64,000 bases of DNA. It comes from Longimicrobium sp. GTDB taxonomy: Bacteria; Gemmatimonadota; Gemmatimonadetes; Longimicrobiales; Longimicrobiaceae. Position 1 is the stretch's first letter, and every line of letters starts with the position of its first letter. This document shows positions 22,611-29,367 of this stretch, piece by piece. Below the pieces are notes generated by a model, which worked only from the letters and a program-made list of their open reading frames with translations, was not told the origin of the DNA and did not search any database. The translations under genes were made by a program, and so were the position numbers. The stretch lies in assembly GCF_036388275.1 (NCBI RefSeq), contig NZ_DASVSF010000089.1, positions 1 through 64,000 of the forward strand, written 5' to 3'.

Positions 22611-24614
22611 ATGATGAAGCGCTGGAACCGCCCCCTGCTCGCGTCTGCTCTCGCACTGACGGCGCTCGCCGCCGCTCCGCTGCACGCGCAGACGGTTGAG
22701 CAGGGGGAGTTCGTCCTGCTCAAGTACCAGCAGCCGGTGGGAACCGAAGCGTACAACGTGCGGCGGGACAGTGCCGGAGGATGGGTGACCACCGCCCGCG
22801 CGGCTCTTTCCTTCCTTGGGCTCGACGCGCCGCTGGATGCCGTCATGCACATGGACGGGGAGGGAGCGCCGGTGTTCTATCGGGCGGCGGGGCGCACCTC
22901 CACGCTCACCAGCACGGAGGTCGAAGTGGCGGTGAGCGGCGGACAAGCGACCGTTCGCCGCGGCGGGTCATCCGAGCAGGTGGCGGTGCCGCCGCGTGCC
23001 TTCATCGCCTCGCCCTACGCTCCCGCCACGGTGGCGCAGGCGGCCTTCCGCCACTGGGTCGCGCAGTCGCGTCCGGCGGAGATTCCGCTCCTTCCCGAGG
23101 GGCGCCTCCGCTTCCAGGCGCGGGGGGTGGATACGGTATCCGTCACCGGACGTACGTGGATCCTGGACCGGTTCAGCGCCGAGGGGCTCGCCTGGGGCAG
23201 GCAGTCGCTCTGGTTCGACCGCGAGGGAAAGCTGGTGGCGCTGGTGCACGCGGACGCGGAACTGGACCGCTTCGAGGTCGTGCGGAAGGGCTTCGAGTCC
23301 GCGCTCCCGCGGTTCGTCGCCTCCGCCGTGCGCGACGGCGTGGCGGACCTGCAGCAGACGGCGCGCAGCATCCGCCCGGTGCGCGAGGGCAGCTACGCGC
23401 TCACCGGCGGAACGCTGGTGGACGGCACCGGCTCGCCTCCCGTGCGCGACGCCGTGGTGATCGTGCGGGACGGGCGGATCGCCGCCGCGGGACCCGCCGG
23501 CCAGGTGCGCGTTCCGGCGGGCGTGCCGAGGGTGGACGTGACGGGAAAGACCATCATCCCCGGGCTCTGGGACACGCACGTCCACTACACGCAGGGGGAA
23601 TGGCTCGCGGCCGCGCTCGCGTCGGGGGTCACCACGGCACGCGACGGGGCGAACGAGATCGAGTGGATCACCGCGGTTCGCGACGCGGTGCGGGATGGGC
23701 GGGCGCTGGGGCCGCGGATGGTGCTTGCCGGCGTGATCGACGGGGGCGAGCACCCGCTGGGCGTCATCACCGCGTCGACGCCTGAGGAGGCCCGCGCCGC
23801 CGTCCGGCGCTACCACGCCGCGGGATTTCCGCAGATCAAGATCTACGAATCGCTCCCGCCGGCGCTGGTCCCGGTGATCGCGGACGAGGCACATCGCCTG
23901 GGGATGAAGGTGACGGGCCACGTTCCCACGGGGATGACCACGGCAGACTTCGTCCGCGCGGGAGTGGATGGGGTCAATCACCTGAACTTTATCATCTCCG
24001 CGATGCGGACGCCGGCCCGGGAGGGGCGGCCCGCGTCGTTCGATACGCGCTCCGCCGAGGCACAGGCGGCCATCCAGCTCTTCCGCGAGCGGGGCATCGC
24101 CGTGGAGCCCACGCTGGCCCGCTCGGAACAGCGGTCGCGGCCGCTGGATTCGGCGTACGTGGCGTACGAACCCGGGACGGCGCGAGCGCCGATGGAGCTG
24201 CGGGAAGCGCTGAACACGGTGGGTGCTCCCGCCCAGGTGGGTCCACGGGCGATCGCGTCGTTGCGCCGCGTTTCCAGCGTGGTGGTGGAGCTGCACCGCG
24301 CCGGAATTCCGGTGCTGCTGGGATCGGACCTGGTGGTGCCCGGCCACACCATCCACCGCGAGCTGGAGCTGGCCGTGCAGGCGGGCCTCACGCCGCTGGA
24401 GGCGATCCGCGCCGCGACGGAGGGAGCGGCCCGGGCGTTCGGGATGGAGCGCGAAGCCGGGACGGTGCAGGCGGGGAAGCGTGCGGACCTGGTGGTGCTC
24501 GGCGGCGATCCACTGCAGGACATCATCGCGATCCGCCGCGTCGATCTCGTCATCACCGGCGGCCGTGCCTTCGAACCGGCGGACTTGTGGCGCGCGGCTG
24601 GATTTGCTCCTTGA
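22611..24614 (+). CDS. Exported amidohydrolase with extra N-terminal domain
   Basis: A 667-residue protein with signal peptide to about HAQ25. Residues 26-255 are a beta-rich domain (GEFVLLKYQQPVGTEAYNV) like those of DUF3108-type exported proteins. Residues about 265-667 are an imidazolonepropionase-like amidohydrolase: GGTLVDGTGSPPVRDAVVIV, metal motif WDTHVHYTQ, VTTARDGANEIEWI, Lys segment FPQIKIYES, GHVPTGMT, VNHLNF, and the metal aspartate in VLLGSDLVVPG. Related enzymes act on cyclic amides or Xaa-Pro dipeptides. ATG 22611 (MMKRWNRP) was chosen for the signal peptide. Confidence 0.9.
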   Translation: MMKRWNRPLLASALALTALAAAPLHAQTVEQGEFVLLKYQQPVGTEAYNVRRDSAGGWVTTARAALSFLGLDAPLDAVMHMDGEGAPVFYRAAGRTSTLTSTEVEVAVSGGQATVRRGGSSEQVAVPPRAFIASPYAPATVAQAAFRHWVAQSRPAEIPLLPEGRLRFQARGVDTVSVTGRTWILDRFSAEGLAWGRQSLWFDREGKLVALVHADAELDRFEVVRKGFESALPRFVASAVRDGVADLQQTARSIRPVREGSYALTGGTLVDGTGSPPVRDAVVIVRDGRIAAAGPAGQVRVPAGVPRVDVTGKTIIPGLWDTHVHYTQGEWLAAALASGVTTARDGANEIEWITAVRDAVRDGRALGPRMVLAGVIDGGEHPLGVITASTPEEARAAVRRYHAAGFPQIKIYESLPPALVPVIADEAHRLGMKVTGHVPTGMTTADFVRAGVDGVNHLNFIISAMRTPAREGRPASFDTRSAEAQAAIQLFRERGIAVEPTLARSEQRSRPLDSAYVAYEPGTARAPMELREALNTVGAPAQVGPRAIASLRRVSSVVVELHRAGIPVLLGSDLVVPGHTIHRELELAVQAGLTPLEAIRAATEGAARAFGMEREAGTVQAGKRADLVVLGGDPLQDIIAIRRVDLVITGGRAFEPADLWRAAGFAP

Positions 24615-24865
24615 TCGTCGAGGCGGGTGAACCCGCCGCAACGACAGCGGAAAGCCTCGCAAACCCCGCGAGGCTTCCACCGCACGCGCACCGCGTCTGC
24701 CGACGTGCGACCGATTCCCCCCTCTCCGCATGCGCAGCGTGCGGGGAGGGGCCGGGGGAGGGGCAACCCGCGGGCAGGCGGCGACACCGTTCCTTGCGCC
24801 AGCACCATCCAGACTCAATGATGGGCCACCCTGTCGAACGACTCCACCCCACCACTCGGAGCGCA
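24615..24865. other. Intergenic region with hairpin repeats
   Basis: No gene. It holds a GAGGCGGGTGAACCCGCCGC segment (24622-24645), like segments near 11075, 11255 and 29330, and a CCCCTCTCCGCATGC/GTGCGGGGAGGGG hairpin (24719-24756) with a following GGGGGAGGGG. Confidence 0.6.
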
Positions 24866-25366
24866 ATGAAGATTTCTTCCCCTCGCCGGACCGGCTCGCC
24901 TCGCTGGCGCCTCCCGCTGCTGTGCGCGGCGCTGGGCAGCCTCTTGCTGGGAGCCTGCACCGTAACTGCGTCTGCCGGCCGCTCGAGCGCCGGCTCGTGG
25001 GCCGGTGACGAGGCGCAGATCCGCGCCGCCACGACAGCGTCCGCCGAAGCGTGGAATCGCGGCGACCTGAAGGGTCATCTCTCGATCTACGTCGATTCGG
25101 TGACGTACATGACGCGCAACGGGCCGCGGCCGGGCGTGGGTGCCATCGAGCGCGATTTCACCGCCGCGTTCTTCAACCAGGGCATGCCCAAGCAGCAGCT
25201 GCGCTTCGAGCAGCTCACCGTGCGGCGGCTGGGGCCCGAGGCCGCGCTGGAAACGGGGCGCTTCATCCTGTCGGGCGGCGGGCAGCCAGACCAGTCCGGC
25301 TGGTTCACGCTGGTGTGGGTCCGCACCGCCGATGGCTGGAAAGCAGTGCACGACCACTCGGGCTGA
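24866..25366 (+). CDS. NTF2-like (SnoaL/DUF4440) lipoprotein
   Basis: A 166-residue protein: basic N-terminus, hydrophobic segment and lipobox LLLGAC. The mature part is a single NTF2-like cone fold: EAQIRAATTASAEAWNRGDLKGHLSIYVDSVTYM, GVGAIERDFTAAF, and the C-terminal GWFTLVWVRTADGWKAVHDHSG, typical of DUF4440/SnoaL-like proteins. Members act as small-molecule binding or ketosteroid-isomerase-like enzymes; no substrate is readable. A strong bidirectional terminator follows. Confidence 0.88.
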   Translation: MKISSPRRTGSPRWRLPLLCAALGSLLLGACTVTASAGRSSAGSWAGDEAQIRAATTASAEAWNRGDLKGHLSIYVDSVTYMTRNGPRPGVGAIERDFTAAFFNQGMPKQQLRFEQLTVRRLGPEAALETGRFILSGGGQPDQSGWFTLVWVRTADGWKAVHDHSG

Positions 25367-25386
25367 TCGGCATTCGCTGGAAAAGG

Positions 25387-25420
25387 ACAGCCCCGGCAAG
25401 CGCACGCTTGCCGGGGCTGT
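25387..25420. terminator. Bidirectional terminator
   Basis: A 16-bp perfect stem, ACAGCCCCGGCAAGCG and its complement, with a 2-nt loop, between convergent genes. Confidence 0.85.
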
Positions 25421-25442
25421 GTCGTTTGTGAGGCGAACCGTG

Positions 25443-25697
25443 CTACGTGTTGGCGACGGTCACGGCCTCCACGATCTTGCCCTCGCGAACCAGGGCGTAG
25501 CCGGTGAGCTTGCCCTGCTTCTTCCACGTGCTGGGCGGGTTCTGGAACGCCCACACCTCGCCGTCGTCACCGGCCTGGCGCTGCAGCTTTTGCCACGCCA
25601 TGCGAATGCGCAGCGCCGCCATGTCCGGCAGGTGGCGGGCATAGGAGGTCGGGGCGTTGTCCACGCGCTCCGTCAGCCACTCTTCGATGATCTTCAT
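25443..25697 (-). CDS. Hypothetical small protein
   Basis: An 84-residue soluble protein, MKIIEEWLTERVDNAPTSYA onward, with a helical first half (HLPDMAALRIRMAWQKLQRQ) and a beta-hairpin-like end (TGYALVREGKIVEAVTVANT). Start at the ATG 25697, which has GGCAGGA upstream; ten extra upstream codons are in frame but have no ribosome site. No family recognised. It is divergent from the RibD-like gene by about 180 bp. Confidence 0.7.
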   Translation of the reverse strand: MKIIEEWLTERVDNAPTSYARHLPDMAALRIRMAWQKLQRQAGDDGEVWAFQNPPSTWKKQGKLTGYALVREGKIVEAVTVANT

Positions 25698-25875
25698 GGG
25701 TCCTGCCCTGAATCCGGTTGATCGCACCCGTCAGGGCAAATGGACCTGACGCTTGCAAGCTACCGCAAACGGCCGCCTCACGCTACCGTGGAGCCGTCTG
25801 GCGCCGGTCTCGGCGCGGCACCAGAATCAACGGATCCCGCCAGAGAACGACCATCCCCAACACCCACATCTGACC

Positions 25876-26397
25876 ATGCGAATCGTGACCTACGGCGCGG
25901 CGTGCAGCCTGGACGGCTTCATCGCGGGGCCGGACCACTCGCTGGACTGGCTGCACTTCAGCAAGGACGTGCAGGAGTTCTTCGGCGCGTTCATGGCCAC
26001 CGTCGACACCATCGTCATGGGGCGCAAGACGTGGGAGGCGTCGGCCGGGCAGATTGGCCCCGATGGCTACCGGATGCGCACGTACGTGTTCTCGACGTCG
26101 CTGGAGCGCATCGACCACCCCGCCGTGGAACTGGTGCGGGAAGACGCCGCCGAGTTCGTGCGGCGGATGAAAGGCGAGCCAGGGAAGGGGATCTGCGTGA
26201 TGGGCGGCGGCGAGCTGGCGTGCTCGCTGCTGCGCGCGGAGGTGATCGACGAGGTGGGATTGAACGTCCACCCGCTGCTGCTGGGCTCCGGCGTTCCCCT
26301 GTTCCGCGACGCCGGGCGCATTCCGCTGGACCTGGTGGAATCGCGCGTGATGGACGGGGGCTGCGTCCTTTCCCGCTACCGCGTGCGCACCGGCTGA
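25876..26397 (+). CDS. Dihydrofolate reductase/RibD C-terminal family protein
   Basis: A 173-residue NADPH-binding reductase-like protein of the RibD C-terminal domain family. Features: TYGAACSLDGFIAGPDHSLDWL at the N-terminus, DTIVMGRKTWEASAG, the glycine-rich VMGGGELACSLLRAEVIDEV and VHPLLLGSGVPLF. Stand-alone members are usually annotated 'dihydrofolate reductase family' or YyaP/YwjB-like, and their substrate is generally unknown. ATG 25876 gives the expected start. It is followed by a flavoprotein gene in the same direction. Confidence 0.9.
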   Translation: MRIVTYGAACSLDGFIAGPDHSLDWLHFSKDVQEFFGAFMATVDTIVMGRKTWEASAGQIGPDGYRMRTYVFSTSLERIDHPAVELVREDAAEFVRRMKGEPGKGICVMGGGELACSLLRAEVIDEVGLNVHPLLLGSGVPLFRDAGRIPLDLVESRVMDGGCVLSRYRVRTG

Positions 26398-26465
26398 TCG
26401 TCACGGTCGATCCGGCGTCTCCACCCACACGATGGACAGCCGCTGTCCGGCTGGTGGCACGCGCC

Positions 26466-27782
26466 ATGACGAACCAGGTCCCGCGCCGGATGCCGGCGCG
26501 GCGGATCCCTGGACAGCAGATGGACGAAATGGCCGACGAGCGCCCGCAGGACGACGACCGCATCCGCGTCATCGGCTACACCTGGTCGCCGCGCTCGCAC
26601 GACGTGCGCGACTTCCTGGCGCGCACCCGGGTGCCGTACCAGTGGCTGGACTTCGAACACAACCCCCAGGCGCGGCGCCAGGCGGAGGAGCTGGGCGCCA
26701 CGGCGGGGAGCGGACTGCCGCTGCTGGTCTTTCCCGACGGATCGCACGTGGCCGACCCGGACGACACGGCGCTGGCCGAAAAGGTGGGGTTGAGCACCCA
26801 GCCAGACCTGCCGTTCTACGACCTGATCATCGTGGGTGCTGGCCCCGCGGGGATGGCGGCGGCGGTGTACGGCGCCAGCGAGGGCCTGCGCATCCTGCTG
26901 ATCGAGCGCGAGGCGCCGGGCGGTCAGGCGGGGATGAGCGAGGCCATCGAGAACTACCTGGGCTTTCCCGAGGGGCTGCGCGGCAGCGAGCTGGCCGAGC
27001 GGGCCATGCACCAGGCGGAGCGGTTCGGCGCGGAGGTGATCGTGGCGCGCGAGGTGGTGGGGCTGCGCGACGACCGGTCCAACCGCGTCGTGCGCCTGGA
27101 CGACGGCACGGAGCTGTGCGCGCACGCGGTCCTGCTCTCGCTGGGCGTGTCGTGGCGGATGCTGGAGGCGCCCGGCTGCGATCGGCTGATCGGCCGGGGC
27201 GTATACTACGGCGCCGCGGCCGCGGCGGTGCCCACCTGCCGCCAGCGCGACGTGATCCTGCTGGGCGCCGGGAACTCGGCGGGGCAGGCGGCGCTGTACC
27301 TGGCGCGATTCGCCCGCTCGGTGACCATGGTGGCGCCCGAAGCCGACTTTTCGGAGCGGCTGTCGGAGTACCTGCTGAACCGTATCCGTGGGACGGAGAA
27401 CATCCACCTGCGCACCAGTTCCAAGGTGGTGGAGGTAGAGGGCGGCGACCTGCTGGAAAAGGTGACGATCGAGCACGTGGACACGGGCGAGCGCGAGGTG
27501 GTGGAAACCGCCACGCTCTTCGTCTACATCGGCGCGGCGCCGCGGACGGAGTGGCTGGAGGGCGTGGTGGAGCGCGACGAGAAGGGGTTCGTGCTGACGG
27601 GTGCGGACCTGGACGGGGCAAAGTGGACGCTGGACCGTCCGCGCTACCTGCTGGAGAGCAGCATTCCGGGGGTGTTCGTGGCGGGTGACGTCCGGTCCGG
27701 ATCGGTGAAGCGCGTGGGCGCGGCGGTGGGCGAGGGGTCGATGGCCATCCAGTTCATCCACAACCACCTGCGCGGACGCTAG
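26466..27782 (+). CDS. Thioredoxin-reductase-like flavoprotein with glutaredoxin-like N-terminus, redox cysteines absent
   Basis: A 438-residue protein (ATG 26520 is an alternative start). Residues about 33-105 resemble glutaredoxin (RVIGYTWSPRSHDVRDFLAR...PYQWLDFE), but the usual C-x-x-C place reads SPRS. Residues 115-438 are a TrxB-like fold: FAD site DLIIVGAGPAGMAAAVYGAS, GGQAGMSEAIENYLGFP, NADPH site VILLGAGNSAGQAALYL, and final GVFVAGDVRSGSVKRVGAAVGEGS. The TrxB CATC motif position reads GAAAAAVPTC, so disulfide chemistry by the usual route is not possible. It may be a ferredoxin/NADPH-type oxidoreductase or redox sensor. Confidence 0.88.
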   Translation: MTNQVPRRMPARRIPGQQMDEMADERPQDDDRIRVIGYTWSPRSHDVRDFLARTRVPYQWLDFEHNPQARRQAEELGATAGSGLPLLVFPDGSHVADPDDTALAEKVGLSTQPDLPFYDLIIVGAGPAGMAAAVYGASEGLRILLIEREAPGGQAGMSEAIENYLGFPEGLRGSELAERAMHQAERFGAEVIVAREVVGLRDDRSNRVVRLDDGTELCAHAVLLSLGVSWRMLEAPGCDRLIGRGVYYGAAAAAVPTCRQRDVILLGAGNSAGQAALYLARFARSVTMVAPEADFSERLSEYLLNRIRGTENIHLRTSSKVVEVEGGDLLEKVTIEHVDTGEREVVETATLFVYIGAAPRTEWLEGVVERDEKGFVLTGADLDGAKWTLDRPRYLLESSIPGVFVAGDVRSGSVKRVGAAVGEGSMAIQFIHNHLRGR

Positions 27783-27826
27783 CACTCTCGCTCTCCACAA
27801 ACGGAATGGGAGAGGGGGTACACTTC
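27783..27826. repeat. Hairpin repeat B, copy 2
   Basis: CTCTCGCTCTCCAC-loop-AATGGGAGAGGGGGTACACTTC, starting directly after the flavoprotein stop. It shares GGGAGAGGGGGTACACTTC with the copy at 46400-46441. Confidence 0.75.
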
Positions 27827-27864
27827 AGACCGGTGCGCTTCGAGCGGGGGCCCGGGCTACGAAC

Positions 27865-27900
27865 GAAAGGGGACCGGCGCGAGCGCGCCGGTCCCCTTTC
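27865..27900. terminator. Bidirectional terminator
   Basis: A 16-bp stem, GAAAGGGGACCGGCGC and its complement, with a very short loop, between convergent genes; the A/T ends supply runs in both directions. Confidence 0.9.
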
Positions 27901-27918
27901 GTTTGCCTGCAGGCTGCA

Positions 27919-28818
27919 TCAGGGCAGGGTGCCCACGAACGCCGCCATGGTGGCCGTCTTCTCGCCCGCGTCGATGGAGCGGAAGCCGGCGCCCACGAAC
28001 ACCTGGTTGTCGTTGTACGTGATGTACGACGCGTCGGTGTAGTTGTAGGGGCTCGCGCCGAAGCGCGCGGTGTAGGTGGGGCCCACCATCCGCACGCCCG
28101 CCGAGGTCAGCTGGACCTGGCGGTAGTACAGCACGATGGTGCGCACGTCTTCGGTGCCGCTCTGGCCGATGGCGACGCCGGTGACCGCGTAGCCCGACGG
28201 AACCTCACCGAACGCCTCGAGGCTGTGGTTGGGCGACGAGCCGAAACGGTAGTCCACCGTCGCGCCCCAGCTGCCGTCGGCGTTCACGCGGCGGCCCCGC
28301 AGGGCCAGCGTCGTGTAGTCGTCGCTGCCGTTGATGCGCGCCCCGAGGCCCGTGACCACCAGGAACCCGCACGAAGACGAAGTGGTTCCCGAGACTTCCA
28401 GGAAGCTGTACGGCTCGACGCCCGCGCGGTACTCGGTGTAGTTGGTGATCAGGCTGCTGCACGGCGGCGGCGGCGGGGTGTAGCACCCGCCGTTCGGGTC
28501 GTTGGGGTCGCACTCGGGCTCGCACGGCTGGTCGAAGCCGCAGGGCTCGCAGGGTTCGTACGGGGTGCAGTACGCGAGCGGCTGGGCGCCCAGCCGTGCG
28601 AGCGCCGAGGTGCCCGGAATGACCACCACCGTGCCGGCGGGGTTGTAGTTGGTGGCCACCGCCTCGCCCGTGGTCGGGTCGATGATGGAGGTGGGGGCGG
28701 ACCGCTGCTCCGCAGCCTGATCGGCGGCGGCCGCCGGGGCCGTGGGCTGGTCGCCGCAGGCGCCCAGCACGGACAGCGCGGCCGCGGACGCGGCCAGGAC
28801 GAGGGTCTTCAAACGCAT
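27919..28818 (-). CDS. Cys/Pro-rich exported lipoprotein
   Basis: A 299-residue protein; MRLKTLVLAASAAALSVLGAC is a lipoprotein signal. Residues about 88-125 form a Cys/Pro/Glu-rich patch (PYEPCEPCGFDQPCEPEC, then DPNDPNGGC), followed by a Pro run, and a C-terminal beta-rich region of about 170 residues with repeated strand patterns (VTGLGARINGSDDYTTLALRG; YRQVQLTSAGVRMVG). The patch may bind metal or be a surface linker. I do not recognise the C-terminal domain. ATG 28818 has GGAG about 10 nt upstream. Confidence 0.78.
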   Translation of the reverse strand: MRLKTLVLAASAAALSVLGACGDQPTAPAAAADQAAEQRSAPTSIIDPTTGEAVATNYNPAGTVVVIPGTSALARLGAQPLAYCTPYEPCEPCGFDQPCEPECDPNDPNGGCYTPPPPPCSSLITNYTEYRAGVEPYSFLEVSGTTSSSCGFLVVTGLGARINGSDDYTTLALRGRRVNADGSWGATVDYRFGSSPNHSLEAFGEVPSGYAVTGVAIGQSGTEDVRTIVLYYRQVQLTSAGVRMVGPTYTARFGASPYNYTDASYITYNDNQVFVGAGFRSIDAGEKTATMAAFVGTLP

Positions 28819-28980
28819 TTTGGCGTGCTCCAGGGAGGGGAAGGGAACTTGGTACGAGTGCCGTACCGTCGGAACGGGAGCCTTGGCCGTCGCCGTGGCT
28901 CCTGCAGCCGGGCGCCACCGCGGAGCCCCCGCCTGCATCAACGCGTGATCGTGGGATCACATCGCGATTGTTGTCCGAAT

Positions 28981-29009
28981 AGGATATCACTCCTCCTTGT
29001 TGCCCGCAA
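28981..29009 (-). promoter_or_regulatory. Sigma70-like promoter for the 28818 lipoprotein
   Basis: On the minus strand TTGCGG and TATCCT are separated by exactly 17 bp, about 165 nt upstream of the start codon, in a locally AT-rich patch. Confidence 0.4.
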
Positions 29010-29177
29010 GGTTCCCGAACAAAATTTGAGAGATGTTCGCGAAGCAGCACACCGATCACGCGCCTTGGATTTCCAGAGCGTCAACGGCATGGCTCTCTGT
29101 CATCCTGAACCCGAGCCGCGCTGGACCGCGAAAAGCCGGGGTCCGGTGTTCCTGAAGTGATGTTGCGATACTCGGAT

Positions 29178-29252
29178 TGTGTGGCGGATCCCTCAGTCGC
29201 TGCGGATTGTGGCGTGAGGTCTGGTCGGGCGTGGCCGCTCCATCGGGATGAC
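29178..29252 (+). repeat. Dispersed repeat D, copy 3
   Basis: TGTGTGGCGGATCCCTCAGT...GTGGCCGCTCCATCGGGATGACA, matching 11135-11210 at both ends with a different middle. Confidence 0.8.
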
Positions 29253-29367
29253 ATCGTTCGCTTCGGCAGGTGTGGCTGCGGGCGGGTGAAGCCTGGACCC
29301 GGACGCCTTTGCGTTGCGGTCGGGTTCACCCGCTCTTGGACCCCGCTTCCGGAATCCCCGCGCACGT

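Larger units (their letters stand above)
28819..29367. other. Intergenic region with promoter and repeats
   Basis: No gene is supported. The left half is the leader of the 28818 lipoprotein and includes an AT-richer promoter region (28975-29045). The right half holds a TGTCATCCTGA-type element (29098-29158), repeat D (29178-29252) and a GGGTTCACCCGC segment near 29325. Confidence 0.65.
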
